Source: Synoicihabitans lomoniglobus
GTDB taxonomy: Bacteria > Verrucomicrobiota > Verrucomicrobiia > Opitutales > Opitutaceae
Assembly (NCBI RefSeq): GCF_029023725.1
Contig: NZ_CP119075.1
Coordinates: 3,095,501 to 3,159,500 of the forward strand
Direction of reading: 5' to 3'
DNA length: 64,000 bases
Shown one piece after another: positions 46,814 through 55,779 of this stretch. A program made the translations under genes and the position numbers. Position 1 is the stretch's first letter. The number at the start of each line of letters is the position of its first letter. Under the pieces are notes generated by a model. It was not told the origin of the DNA. It searched no databases and saw nothing but the letters and a program-made list of their open reading frames with translations.

Positions 46814-49800
46814 CTAGTTCTTCGTGTTAAGGGTTTGGATATACGCCGCGAGATCGCGCATGGCTTGCTCGTTAGGCACGGTCTTGGCCATGGCCGCCAT
46901 CTGCTGGCCGGTCACATCGCGCGGATCTGCTCCTCGCACGCCATCATGGAACAACTTCAAATGGTGCATGAGATACCAGTCCTGCTTCCCCGTGAGTTTC
47001 GGGGCGCTGAGTTCCCGATTGCCCGCGCCGTCGGCACCGTGACAAGCGGCGCAAGTCGCATACAGGGCCTGCCCGGCAGCGGCATTGCCGGTCACGGTCG
47101 GCTCAGGCATGACCGGATCGAGCGACGACAGATAGAACGCGAGGCTGGAGATGACGAACTCCGCCCGGGGATGCGTATCGAGGAATTCCAAGGCGCTGCG
47201 CATGGCGATGCCGTTGGCGTTTTTGAAGTGGGTGCCACGCAAGCCGTGCCGGAATTTTTGCAGCTGCGTCTGCACATACCAATTCTCCATGCCGCGCAGG
47301 GACGGCGCGCCGACGCTGGGGTCGCCGCGTGCTTCGGAGCCGTGGCAAGCCACGCAGTTTTGCAAGTAAACGCGTTCACCCAGTCCACCCCAATTACGAT
47401 CGCTGATGACCGGGGTGAAGGTGTTTTCCTTCAGGAATGCGGCGTAGGCGACTTCATCGATGTTACCATAGTTGAGGTCGAGTCCGCCGGCCCGCAGCCT
47501 CAGGCGCATCTGGGCGTCGCCATCGAGTCGATTGACAAGTTGCTGCACCAGCGCCGTGTCGGCGGGTGTCGGCTCGTGGAGCTTCGTCTTCCAGGCATCG
47601 AGCAAGGCGAGACTGATGGGTTCAAGCGAGGAAGCCGGTAGGTTTTTCCAATCGCCGAGCGCGGCGGCGTAGTCACCCTCCACCAACGCGAATTGACGTT
47701 TGGCCACCAGATAGTCCGGAGCTTCTTCCACTTTGGCAAAGAGAGCAAAGACGCTCTGCTCAGCCGGGGTCGGATTGGTCAGCAACTCCGCAAAGTAAGG
47801 CGCTTCATTATCGAGCACGGCATGGGCGAAGGCACGCGCCAACCAAGGGTCGGACGGCAGCGACGTGCGGCGCGCAAACAACATGCGGGCATTGTCTTCC
47901 GACGGAGGCAGCAAGCCGAGCGCCAGCAGGGATTTGAGGCGGGTCTTCGCGTCGGGGTCGTCGAGGAGCGAAGCCGCGCGTTGAAGGTTCGCCTCACCGC
48001 CAGCTTCGGTCAGCGCCATGACCGCGTTCTTGCGCACAGATGCCGCCGGATGCGACAATGCCCGTTCGACCGCGCGCTCGCCCGCGGCGGTCATAACATT
48101 GAAGGCCCCGAGACCGTGCAGTGACCAGAGCGCATGGATTACACGCGGGCTGATACCAATGGCGTCAACCGAACGATCCGTTTCGACGATTTCCCGCAAC
48201 CGCGGGATGGCGTCGCGGCGCTGTTCGCGCACCAGTTTGCGCTGAGCGGTCATGCGCCAGAACATATTGTCGTTGGAGAGTGCCGCGATAAGGTCGGCAG
48301 TCGAAGCGGCGGAAAGGTCGAGCTGTCGCGACGGCTGGGCCGCTTTAGCGACGAGTCGATAAATGCGACCGTGTTGACGATCGCGCAGCGGGTTCTCGTG
48401 CGCATTACCCGCGCCCATGCGACCTTCAAAGCCAGCCGATTGCTCGGAGGGACGAGGATTGTGCTGGATGATGAAGTTATACCAATCCGCAATCCACAGC
48501 GCACCGTCGGGACCGACTTCGGCGAAAACGGGCGAGAACCACTCGTCCGTCGAAGCGACGACGGAACCGCGGTTTTGGCCGACGTAGGTCGAACCTTCCT
48601 CCTTGAGAAAGAACTCGCCCAACAAGTGGCCGGTCGGACCGCCGATAAAAGCGCCCTTGTTCCAAAAACGCTCGGGGAACGCACGCGCGGTGTAGAGATT
48701 GAAGCCCGCGCCGGCGGTGTAGCGACCGTGCCAGTCGACCTGCAAAAATTTGTCAGTGGCGGCAAAGAACTGGGTGAAGTCGTCGATCTTCGACGCGAGC
48801 TGCGGCGGCAGGGCGTCGTGCCGGTCGTAGGTGAAAGCGCGCCAGAGCGGCGCGTGCCAGGCCGGGGCTCCGTTGGCGGTCGAGCCGAAGATTTCGAAGT
48901 CTTCGCTCATGCCGAGTCCCCACGTGTTGTTGCTGAACATACCCACCGGTTCGACGACGCCGCTGCTCGGATCCATGCGGAAGACACCTTGGCCGAACTC
49001 ACCTTGGGTCGATTTTTTGGCATCGGAGTAACCCACCGCGCCCCAGATTTTATTGTCAAAACCGTAGCGCAGATTGGACGGCCCGGCGTGGGTGTCTTCG
49101 ACGCCCCAGTCCTGGTTGATTGCGTAGCGCACGTCGGCGCGATCGTCGCCGTCGCTGTCCTTCAGGAAGAGAAACTGCGGAGCCTGCGCGACAATCCATC
49201 CCCCGTCGATTGGCGTCAGACTGGTGGGGATGTTCAAACCGTCGGCGAAGACCGTCGATTTGTCCGCCTGACCATCACCATCGGTGTCTTCGAGAATGAG
49301 AATGCGGTCGTCGCCTTGTTGGTTTGTATCCACTTCGTTGGGATAATCGATCGTCTCAGCCACGAAGAGCCGACCACGCTCGTCCCAGGCCAGGGCGATC
49401 GGATTGACGACCATGGGTTCGGCGGCAAAGAGCTGCAGCTCGAACCCGCGCTCAGCCAAGGTGAGTTGTTGGGACTCTTCCGGCGTGAACGGTTTCGCCA
49501 ACTCGGGCGCGGGGTCCTGCTTGCGGTAATTGGGTATCGTGTCCGCCGGTTGGTAGCGGGCGGAAGGCAGCGACTTCACCAACGCCAGATTGGCGGCGGC
49601 TTTCGCGTCACCCGCCGCCCAACGGATACCGCGAATGAGCAGGTCGTGGAACGCGGCCTGCCCCCACGTTTGCATGTCGTGACCGTAAGCGGTGTAGAAC
49701 ACGCGACCTTGGCCGTGCGTGCGCGTCCACGTCCAAGGCTCCGCTTCGCGCGTCATCAGCACGGTGCGATTCGCCTCATTGTGGTCGGCGTGCACGTAGG

Positions 49801-50341
49801 TTTCGTCGGTCGTCTCGAATTCGGGGAAGCCATCCATGATCGGATGATGCTCCTGCCCCGGCACAATGGCGGCGGTGAATGCCTCCATCCCGTGACTCTT
49901 AAAGCGCGCCCCCACGAGATCGACGTAGAGTTGCGAATGGCCGAAGCACGCGCTCGCCGAGTGCACCGGCACGAAACCACCACCGTCGGCCACGAAGTCG
50001 AGCAGGACCTTCTCCTGTTCGGGGCTCATCGTCCGGAAGTTGGCGTAAATCATCAATACGTCAGTCTGCGCCAGATCCGCCGCATTGAGCACCGCCGGAT
50101 CCTCCACATAACGCATGCGGATTTTTTGCGCGCCCAACGAGCGATTGAAAACCGGCGCAAAAACGTGCGAGAGGTGATACCCCTTCCCTTCTCGTTGGCC
50201 GTGCCCGAGAAAGAGCAGGTCGATCACACCATCGTCGGCGGTGGCGGCGGCGGCGGCACGAGTGGCCGACGGGAGCAGGAACACGCTTATCGCGAGAACG
50301 AGCACGCCGGCGAAGAGCTTTCGGAAGGGGGTCGAGTTCAT
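46814..50341 (-). CDS. ThuA / PVC-type dehydrogenase / HEAT / dihaem cytochrome c fusion
   Basis: A 1175-aa exported multidomain protein: signal peptide (1-30); ThuA-like domain (about 38-245, 'DLLFLGHGQREGKGYHLSH', 'FVADGGGFVPVHSASACF', 'GRVFYTAYGHDMQTW'); a sorbosone/NHL-type propeller of PVC 'membrane-bound dehydrogenase' kind (about 285-660, 'NPIALAWDERGRLFVAETI', 'ILEDTDGDGQADKSTVF'); HEAT-like helical repeats (about 690-930); and two cytochrome c domains with C996-V-A-C-H and C1097-A-A-C-H haem sites. It is presumably a periplasmic sugar-oxidising enzyme passing electrons to the respiratory chain. The reaction has not been established for this family. It sits between an oxidoreductase gene and an MFS gene in one operon. 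Confidence 0.88.
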   Translation of the reverse strand: MNSTPFRKLFAGVLVLAISVFLLPSATRAAAAATADDGVIDLLFLGHGQREGKGYHLSHVFAPVFNRSLGAQKIRMRYVEDPAVLNAADLAQTDVLMIYANFRTMSPEQEKVLLDFVADGGGFVPVHSASACFGHSQLYVDLVGARFKSHGMEAFTAAIVPGQEHHPIMDGFPEFETTDETYVHADHNEANRTVLMTREAEPWTWTRTHGQGRVFYTAYGHDMQTWGQAAFHDLLIRGIRWAAGDAKAAANLALVKSLPSARYQPADTIPNYRKQDPAPELAKPFTPEESQQLTLAERGFELQLFAAEPMVVNPIALAWDERGRLFVAETIDYPNEVDTNQQGDDRILILEDTDGDGQADKSTVFADGLNIPTSLTPIDGGWIVAQAPQFLFLKDSDGDDRADVRYAINQDWGVEDTHAGPSNLRYGFDNKIWGAVGYSDAKKSTQGEFGQGVFRMDPSSGVVEPVGMFSNNTWGLGMSEDFEIFGSTANGAPAWHAPLWRAFTYDRHDALPPQLASKIDDFTQFFAATDKFLQVDWHGRYTAGAGFNLYTARAFPERFWNKGAFIGGPTGHLLGEFFLKEEGSTYVGQNRGSVVASTDEWFSPVFAEVGPDGALWIADWYNFIIQHNPRPSEQSAGFEGRMGAGNAHENPLRDRQHGRIYRLVAKAAQPSRQLDLSAASTADLIAALSNDNMFWRMTAQRKLVREQRRDAIPRLREIVETDRSVDAIGISPRVIHALWSLHGLGAFNVMTAAGERAVERALSHPAASVRKNAVMALTEAGGEANLQRAASLLDDPDAKTRLKSLLALGLLPPSEDNARMLFARRTSLPSDPWLARAFAHAVLDNEAPYFAELLTNPTPAEQSVFALFAKVEEAPDYLVAKRQFALVEGDYAAALGDWKNLPASSLEPISLALLDAWKTKLHEPTPADTALVQQLVNRLDGDAQMRLRLRAGGLDLNYGNIDEVAYAAFLKENTFTPVISDRNWGGLGERVYLQNCVACHGSEARGDPSVGAPSLRGMENWYVQTQLQKFRHGLRGTHFKNANGIAMRSALEFLDTHPRAEFVISSLAFYLSSLDPVMPEPTVTGNAAAGQALYATCAACHGADGAGNRELSAPKLTGKQDWYLMHHLKLFHDGVRGADPRDVTGQQMAAMAKTVPNEQAMRDLAAYIQTLNTKN

Positions 50342-50383
50342 GAATCAGATCCAGGGAAAATGTCGAAAGGTGTCGGCGGGCCA

Positions 50384-51499
50384 TCAGGCGGTCAAAGTGA
50401 AGTCGGGCATGCGTTTCGGCACGCCCCCTTCCATCGCCGATTCGTGCGCGAGGATACCGACACAACTGATGTTGGCCGATTCAACCGCATTCGGGTAAGG
50501 GTTGGATTTGTCGAGCACGGCCTTGATGAAGTTGTCCACCAAGTGCGGGTGCGAACCACCGTGACCTGCGCCCTGCGTGAAGGACAGGTGTTGGTGCTCG
50601 TCGGCGTCATACACGCCACGTCCGGTGAAGTGCTGAATCTCCGGCGGCAGCAACTTCGCGTAGTCGGGCACTTCCACGCGCTCGGGGATCTCCGGCTCGG
50701 GTTTGCCGAGCGTGTGAATCACGGGTCTCTCCCCTTCGATGAGCGGCCACTCGTAGGACTTCTTAGAGCCAAAAACATCAAAACTCTCGCGATACTGGCG
50801 CGCCGTTTCGAAGAGCGACCGGTAGATGCGCGCGGCGACGTCGGAGTCCTTCATCTGAAGGTGGCAGGACTCGACCGCGAACGGCGAACCGTAGACCCTG
50901 GCCTGTGATTCGGCGATACGACCGGAGCCCACGCACGTGACCTGCGCGGCCAGCTTGCGCTCGAGCCCCAGCACCGGCCCGACGCAGTGCGTGGCGTAGT
51001 GCATGGGCGGCAATCCGTCCCAATAACCCGGCCAGCCCGCCATGTCCTGTTGGTGACTCGCCTGTAGGAACTGCACGCGGCCGAGCTCACCCTTGTCGTA
51101 AAGCTCCTTCACGAACAGAAACTCGCGGCTGTAGACCACGGTCTCCATCATCATGTAAATCAGCCCGGTCTCCTTGGTCAGCTCAACGATGCGACGGCAG
51201 TCCTCCACCGTCGTCGCCATCGGCACCGTGCAGGCCACGTGTTTGCCGGCCTCCAGCGCCTTGATCGATTGCGGGCCGTGATCGGGGATCGGCGTATTGA
51301 TGTGCACCACGTCGACCGCGGGGTCGGCCAGCACGTCGTCGTAGGACGTGTAACGCTTGGTGACGCCAAACTTGTCCGCAATTTCGTTGAGCTTCTGCTC
51401 ATTGCGTTGGCAGACCGCATACAGGGTGGCGCGCGGGTGAGCCTGGTAGATGGGAATAAATTCGGCGCCGAAGCCGAGTCCGATGATGGCAACATTCAT
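50384..51499 (-). CDS. Gfo/Idh/MocA family oxidoreductase
   Basis: A 371-aa NAD(P)-dependent sugar oxidoreductase. The N-terminal Rossmann fold starts 'MNVAIIGLGFGAEFIPIYQ' and the family signature around 'AGKHVACTVPMATTVEDCRRIV' is present, though the usual 'EKP' is replaced by 'TVP'. The C-terminal alpha/beta domain includes 'ATHCVGPVLGLERKLAAQV'. Members act on inositols, glucose derivatives or oxidise the 3-position of glycosides. It starts 12 bases after the epimerase gene and is followed 42 bases later by the ThuA fusion, so it works in the same pathway. Replacement of the EKP lysine suggests a divergent subgroup or altered chemistry. Confidence 0.88.
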   Translation of the reverse strand: MNVAIIGLGFGAEFIPIYQAHPRATLYAVCQRNEQKLNEIADKFGVTKRYTSYDDVLADPAVDVVHINTPIPDHGPQSIKALEAGKHVACTVPMATTVEDCRRIVELTKETGLIYMMMETVVYSREFLFVKELYDKGELGRVQFLQASHQQDMAGWPGYWDGLPPMHYATHCVGPVLGLERKLAAQVTCVGSGRIAESQARVYGSPFAVESCHLQMKDSDVAARIYRSLFETARQYRESFDVFGSKKSYEWPLIEGERPVIHTLGKPEPEIPERVEVPDYAKLLPPEIQHFTGRGVYDADEHQHLSFTQGAGHGGSHPHLVDNFIKAVLDKSNPYPNAVESANISCVGILAHESAMEGGVPKRMPDFTLTA

Positions 51500-51511
51500 A
51501 GTGAGTATTCG

Positions 51512-52390
51512 TTATTTGGATTCATCGCCCGCGCCGACAAGGTCGCCCGCGTGCCATTGTTTGAGAAAATGAAGACCTCGCTCCGCGAAGGCGTCCTGTG
51601 ACTCCGCGAACGGACGCCAAATACACACGGCATCGGCCAAACTGGAGCCGTCGGGCGAGAAACTTTCGATCGAGATGCGACCGTCGTAACCGATCCGGCG
51701 CAGGCCCTCGCGCAGACCCGCCCAATCACTGTTACCCTCGCCCGGCACGCCACGATGACTATCCGAGACCTGCAGGTGAAACAGCCGGTCGCCCGCCGTA
51801 GCCAGCGCACGACACCAATCGACCTCTTCGATGTTCATGTGGAAACTGTCGAGCGAGATGCCGACAACATCGCTGCCGATATCGTCGATCAGACGCTTCG
51901 CATCCTCCGCCGTGTTGATCATGTCGGTCTCGAAACGATTGATCGGCTCCAACGCCAAATGCACGCCGTGATCGGCTGCGATACCGGCCACCCGTCGGAG
52001 GTTGGTTGCGGAGCGATCCCACTCCTCCTGCCGTTCCGACGCCGTCGGCAGATGCGCCTTGCCCACCGGGGCGTAAAGCGGACCCGCCACCAAGGGGCAA
52101 CCCCAGTCCCGCGCCAGAGCAAAGCAGTCGGTCAGGTAGGAAACCGCCATTTGAACCTTCCTCGGATCAGCGCTGGATAGGTCACGATCCCCCGCTACGG
52201 CCGCGCAAACCACGGCCTGCAGACCGGTTTCGCGCAAGGCGTCCCGGATGGCATCGCCGTCGACTGCGGCCGGATCTTCCACCGGAATTTCCACAAAATC
52301 GAAGCCGAAGGCCGCGATTTTTCTGAGCAGGGACACGTCGCGACCGTTGAACGAGGAATTCCATAGCCACGTGCTGACGCCGAATTGCAT
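51512..52390 (-). CDS. Sugar phosphate isomerase/epimerase (D-psicose/D-tagatose 3-epimerase-like TIM barrel)
   Basis: A 292-aa AP-endonuclease-2-type TIM barrel. ATG 52390 was chosen because the family begins 'MQFGVSTWLWNSSF'; an upstream in-frame extension is nonhomologous. The metal and substrate region is like ketose 3-epimerases: 'LALEPINRFETDMINTAED' (metal Glu), 'VGISLDSFHMNIEE' (Asp and His), 'FHLQVSDSHRGVPGEG' and 'ISIESFSPD' (second metal Glu). Such enzymes epimerise ketoses at C3, and related barrels cleave 3-keto-glycosides. First gene of the leftward operon, divergent from the PAS-AraC regulator. Confidence 0.87.
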   Translation of the reverse strand: MQFGVSTWLWNSSFNGRDVSLLRKIAAFGFDFVEIPVEDPAAVDGDAIRDALRETGLQAVVCAAVAGDRDLSSADPRKVQMAVSYLTDCFALARDWGCPLVAGPLYAPVGKAHLPTASERQEEWDRSATNLRRVAGIAADHGVHLALEPINRFETDMINTAEDAKRLIDDIGSDVVGISLDSFHMNIEEVDWCRALATAGDRLFHLQVSDSHRGVPGEGNSDWAGLREGLRRIGYDGRISIESFSPDGSSLADAVCIWRPFAESQDAFAERGLHFLKQWHAGDLVGAGDESK

Positions 52391-52548
52391 GGTTCGGTAA
52401 ATAGAGAGAAGAGTTGGGGTGAAACGGGGTTTATCTCGCGGGCGCGCCACGTGTCATCCACCCGGCGAAAAGCGAGAGTGCCAATCTACCCGAAATCAAT
52501 CCGGGCGGCTTGCATCGACTGGGTTAATAATTGTATTTTTTCGCCACA

Positions 52549-53286
52549 ATGACCCCAGCCAATTGGTTCGACCAACTCGACCCCGCTCGTTCCATCAACC
52601 AGCTCTTTGAACATATTCCGAATCTGATGTATTTCGTGAAGGATCGGGAGTCGCGCATTGTTACCGGTAACATCGAATTTGCCCATCACTGCGGGGTGCG
52701 GACACCGGAAGCGTTGTGGGGTCGCACCGACGAAGAGCTGTTCCCTGCCTACATGACGCGAAAATTTCTCGCCGACGATCGCACCGTCTTCGCTCGCGGT
52801 GAACCGTTGCTCAATCTCATCGAGTTATTCCCTTCACGCGAGCGGCTGCCCGAGTGGTTCATTACCCAGAAATTGCCTCTCTTCGATCGCGCCGGAGAAG
52901 TCTGCGGGCTCTGCGGCACGGTGCAAAGCTACGAGGATCTGCTCAATAGCTCGCAAGATCCCGTGCTGGAATTGGTGCAACGCATCCGCGACAACTACGC
53001 CCAGACGTTTTCCATCCCCGACCTTGCGCACAGTATCGGACTCTCGCAACGCCAACTCGAACGGCGCTTCCAAGCCACGTTCCGCATGAGCCCCCGCCAG
53101 TTCATCGTTCGTCTGCGGGTGCTCATCGCCAGCGACCAGCTACGCCACGGCGATGCCCCGATCACCGACGTCGCCCATGCGTGCGGTTTTTATGACCACA
53201 GCAGTTTCATCCGGCATTTCCGCACGGTGTTCGAAACCAGCCCTTTGGCCTACCGGAAACGCTTCCAGGGCCAGGCCGCCCCCTGA
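52549..53286 (+). CDS. PAS-domain AraC-family regulator
   Basis: A 245-aa regulator with an N-terminal PAS/PAC sensor (about 15-135; 'LFEHIPNLMYFVKDRESRIVT', 'LWGRTDEELFPAYM', 'LPLFDRAGEVCGLCGTVQ') and a C-terminal AraC HTH (about 145-240; 'FSIPDLAHSIGLSQRQLERRF', 'ITDVAHACGFYDHSSFIRHFR'). ATG 52549 gives a natural N-terminus. It diverges from the epimerase operon across a 158-base gap, the usual arrangement for a local activator. An AraC protein with PAS in place of a cupin sugar-binding domain would sense a small molecule or redox state rather than a sugar, but the ligand is not readable. Confidence 0.85.
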   Translation: MTPANWFDQLDPARSINQLFEHIPNLMYFVKDRESRIVTGNIEFAHHCGVRTPEALWGRTDEELFPAYMTRKFLADDRTVFARGEPLLNLIELFPSRERLPEWFITQKLPLFDRAGEVCGLCGTVQSYEDLLNSSQDPVLELVQRIRDNYAQTFSIPDLAHSIGLSQRQLERRFQATFRMSPRQFIVRLRVLIASDQLRHGDAPITDVAHACGFYDHSSFIRHFRTVFETSPLAYRKRFQGQAAP

Positions 53287-53577
53287 GCCCTCCACGTCGG
53301 ACAGATCCCGCTTCCCGCCCATTGAAATAGGCTTCACGCAATCCGTGCCTGCCCTTTTCGCCGCGTCTACTAAATTTGGCTGAATACGACACCGTCGAAC
53401 TTGCTTCGGCGAGAAAGCATCCCGCCGAAGCCCCTGATCCGCGCCATCTTTCCCACGCCTTGCTGTGGTGAGATTCGGTATACTATACCCCTAGCTATAC
53501 CAACACTCTGGCCCTTGAACAGCTGACACACACGAAAGGGCCACAACAGGATAACCTTCCCGCATTCCAGCACCGCC
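53287..53577. other. Intergenic region before the GH43-GH97-GH43 operon
   Basis: There is no gene. It contains a 9-bp perfect hairpin GCTTCGGCG / CGCCGAAGC (53403-53431) without a T-run, and the palindromic operator candidate at 53477-53501. The operon promoter probably lies near the latter. Confidence 0.6.
53477..53501 (+). promoter_or_regulatory. Candidate operator/promoter GGTATA-C-TATACC plus a third half-site
   Basis: The perfect 13-bp palindrome GGTATACTATACC (53477-53489) is followed by another TATACC at 53496-53501, 12 bases after the previous one. TATACT inside the palindrome could also serve as a -10 box. It lies about 80-100 bases upstream of the GH43 start. Confidence 0.5.
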
Positions 53578-55701
53578 ATGAAACCGGCTCCCCCCTTTTC
53601 CATTCGCCTAAAACTCCTCCTCGCCGGCCTGATCGCCACAGTCGCGACCACCGCAGTCCGCGCCCAATCCTGGACCGCCGATAACGGCAACGGCACCTAC
53701 ACTAATCCGCTCTTTTACGACGAGTTTTCCGATCCCGATCTGATCCGGGTGGGCGATGATTTTTACCTCGCCGGCACCACCATGCACAGCATGCCCGGCC
53801 TGGTGGTGCTGCACTCCCGCGATCTCGTGAACTGGTCCTTTCTCAGCTATGCGTTCGACCGCCTCGAGATGGGGCCCGAATTTCATCTCGACGACGGCAA
53901 GGAGATCTATGGCCAGGGCATCTGGGCACCGTGTATTCGCTACCACGACGGAAAATTTTACCTGTTCTCCAATATCAACGGCAAAGGTCTGCAGGTCTTC
54001 AGCGCCACCAACCCCGCCGGGCCTTGGGAGCATCGCAACTTCGAGGGTCAGATCTACGACCTCTCCGTGCTCTTCGACGACGATGGCCGTATCTACGCCG
54101 TGCATGGCTACGACGAGGTCATCATCACCGAACTGAAGCCCGACCTGAGCGGCGTCATCGCGGGCAGTGACCGCGTCGTCATCCCCCGCGGCAACGCCAT
54201 GGGTGAGGGCCATCACTTCTACAAGATCGATGGCAAGTATTTCATCATCAGCGCCAACTACGCCCCGACGGGCCGCATGCAGGCCGCTCGCGCCGACACG
54301 GTTTACGGGCCCTACGAAACGGTCGTGATCGCCGGCAAGGAAACCTTGGGCACCACGCGCGCCGCCGGAGTCCAAAGTATCGGTATCGGCCGCCCCATCC
54401 CCGAGCCCGGTTTTGCGTTCGAGATCAACGACCACGACGACAATTTCCTCGCCGCTGTGCCGATGCACCAAGGCGGCATCGTGCAATTGCCCAACGGCGA
54501 TTGGTGGGGGTTCTCGATGTTGGATTTCCATTCCGTCGGCCGCACCACCGCGCTTTCGCCAGTTACCTGGCAGGACGGCTGGCCCTTTTTTGGTCTGTCC
54601 GGGAATCTCGGCCGCAGCCCGCGCACATGGTTCAAACCCGATTTGCCCTCGATCGCACCGCATGCGCCTTACCAGCGCAGCACGACGTTCGACGGCGACA
54701 CCCTGCCTCGGGTCTGGCAATGGAACCATAACCCGGTCGACGCTAAGTGGTCCCTGACCGAGCAACCCGGTTCGCTCCGCCTGCACACCCTTCCGGCCAC
54801 CCAATTCCTGTGGGCCCGGAACTCGCTCACGCAACGCGCCATCGGCCCGACGTCCGTCGTCACCGCTGAGCTTGATGGTTCCGGCCTCCAACCCGGCGAC
54901 ACGGCCGGACTCGCCTTGCTCAACATCCCCTTTGCCTCGCTCGGCTTGGTGCGCAACGACGAGCAGTTTCTCCTGCGCTGGTATGACCAGTTTTCCCACG
55001 AGACCATCGAACAACCAATCGCTTCGCCCCACGTGTTCCTTCGCGCCTCCGGCGACTACGATCGTGACTTCGCTCAATTGAGCTACAGCACCGACGGCAC
55101 CACCTTCACCGATATTGGTGGCCCGGTGCGGCTGCCCTATCAATTGAAGACGTTTCAGGGCACGCGCCATGCGCTCTTCGCTTTCAATACCGTCGGCCAA
55201 GAGGGTGGCTACGCCGATTTCGCGTCGTTCGCCGTCGACGAGCCGCTCGCGGATCGTTCGCGCAACATTCCACTGGGGCAGGTCGTCACTTTCACGAACC
55301 TGGGCAACGACACCGTGGTTTGGGCCAACCCTCACGGCATGTTGCACTCCGCCGCGTCCGACTCCGGGCGCGCACGGAGCGCTCAGGCCCGGTTTCGCGT
55401 CCACGATCGGGGTAAAGGCCGCGTCGCGCTCGAAGCCATGGACGGCAGCGGTTTCCTCACCGTCATGGGGGCCGGACTTTCCGCCGACATTCGGCCGCGT
55501 CCGCAGGAATCAGCAGACAGTCTCTTTCTTTGGCAGGACATGTTGCGCGACCGGCAGTTCATGCTGCTTTCGCTCAAAACCAACCGGTTCGTCGGCATCG
55601 ACCCCACCACGGGCGAACCCTACGGCGCCGACTGGCCGGGAGCCCGCCCCGACCGCCGCGACGGCACCGTGCTGACGTGGCACCCGGTCGCCTCCGATTG
55701 A
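53578..55701 (+). CDS. Secreted GH43 glycosidase with beta-sandwich and C-terminal beta-trefoil-like domain
   Basis: A 707-aa exported enzyme (signal peptide 1-28, ending 'TTAVRAQ'). The GH43 propeller shows the base region 'FSDPDLIRVGDDFYLAGTT', 'DLSVLFDDDGRIYAVHGYD' and the acid region 'NAMGEGHHFYKIDGKYFI'. A concanavalin-like sandwich (about 355-560) follows, then roughly 140 residues ('FTNLGNDTVVWANPHGML', 'VALEAMDGSGFLTVMG', 'MLLSLKTNRFVGIDPTTG') that read like a fascin/beta-trefoil carbohydrate-binding module. First gene of a three-gene operon with GH97 and another GH43; a palindromic operator candidate lies upstream. Likely substrate: xylose- or arabinose-containing side chains. Confidence 0.88.
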   Translation: MKPAPPFSIRLKLLLAGLIATVATTAVRAQSWTADNGNGTYTNPLFYDEFSDPDLIRVGDDFYLAGTTMHSMPGLVVLHSRDLVNWSFLSYAFDRLEMGPEFHLDDGKEIYGQGIWAPCIRYHDGKFYLFSNINGKGLQVFSATNPAGPWEHRNFEGQIYDLSVLFDDDGRIYAVHGYDEVIITELKPDLSGVIAGSDRVVIPRGNAMGEGHHFYKIDGKYFIISANYAPTGRMQAARADTVYGPYETVVIAGKETLGTTRAAGVQSIGIGRPIPEPGFAFEINDHDDNFLAAVPMHQGGIVQLPNGDWWGFSMLDFHSVGRTTALSPVTWQDGWPFFGLSGNLGRSPRTWFKPDLPSIAPHAPYQRSTTFDGDTLPRVWQWNHNPVDAKWSLTEQPGSLRLHTLPATQFLWARNSLTQRAIGPTSVVTAELDGSGLQPGDTAGLALLNIPFASLGLVRNDEQFLLRWYDQFSHETIEQPIASPHVFLRASGDYDRDFAQLSYSTDGTTFTDIGGPVRLPYQLKTFQGTRHALFAFNTVGQEGGYADFASFAVDEPLADRSRNIPLGQVVTFTNLGNDTVVWANPHGMLHSAASDSGRARSAQARFRVHDRGKGRVALEAMDGSGFLTVMGAGLSADIRPRPQESADSLFLWQDMLRDRQFMLLSLKTNRFVGIDPTTGEPYGADWPGARPDRRDGTVLTWHPVASD

Positions 55702-55779
55702 TCCTCCCGCTACCCCACCGGTTCCTCCACGAGAATCGCGACTGCTGCTTTTTACTCCCTGATCCACCTCGACCCCATC

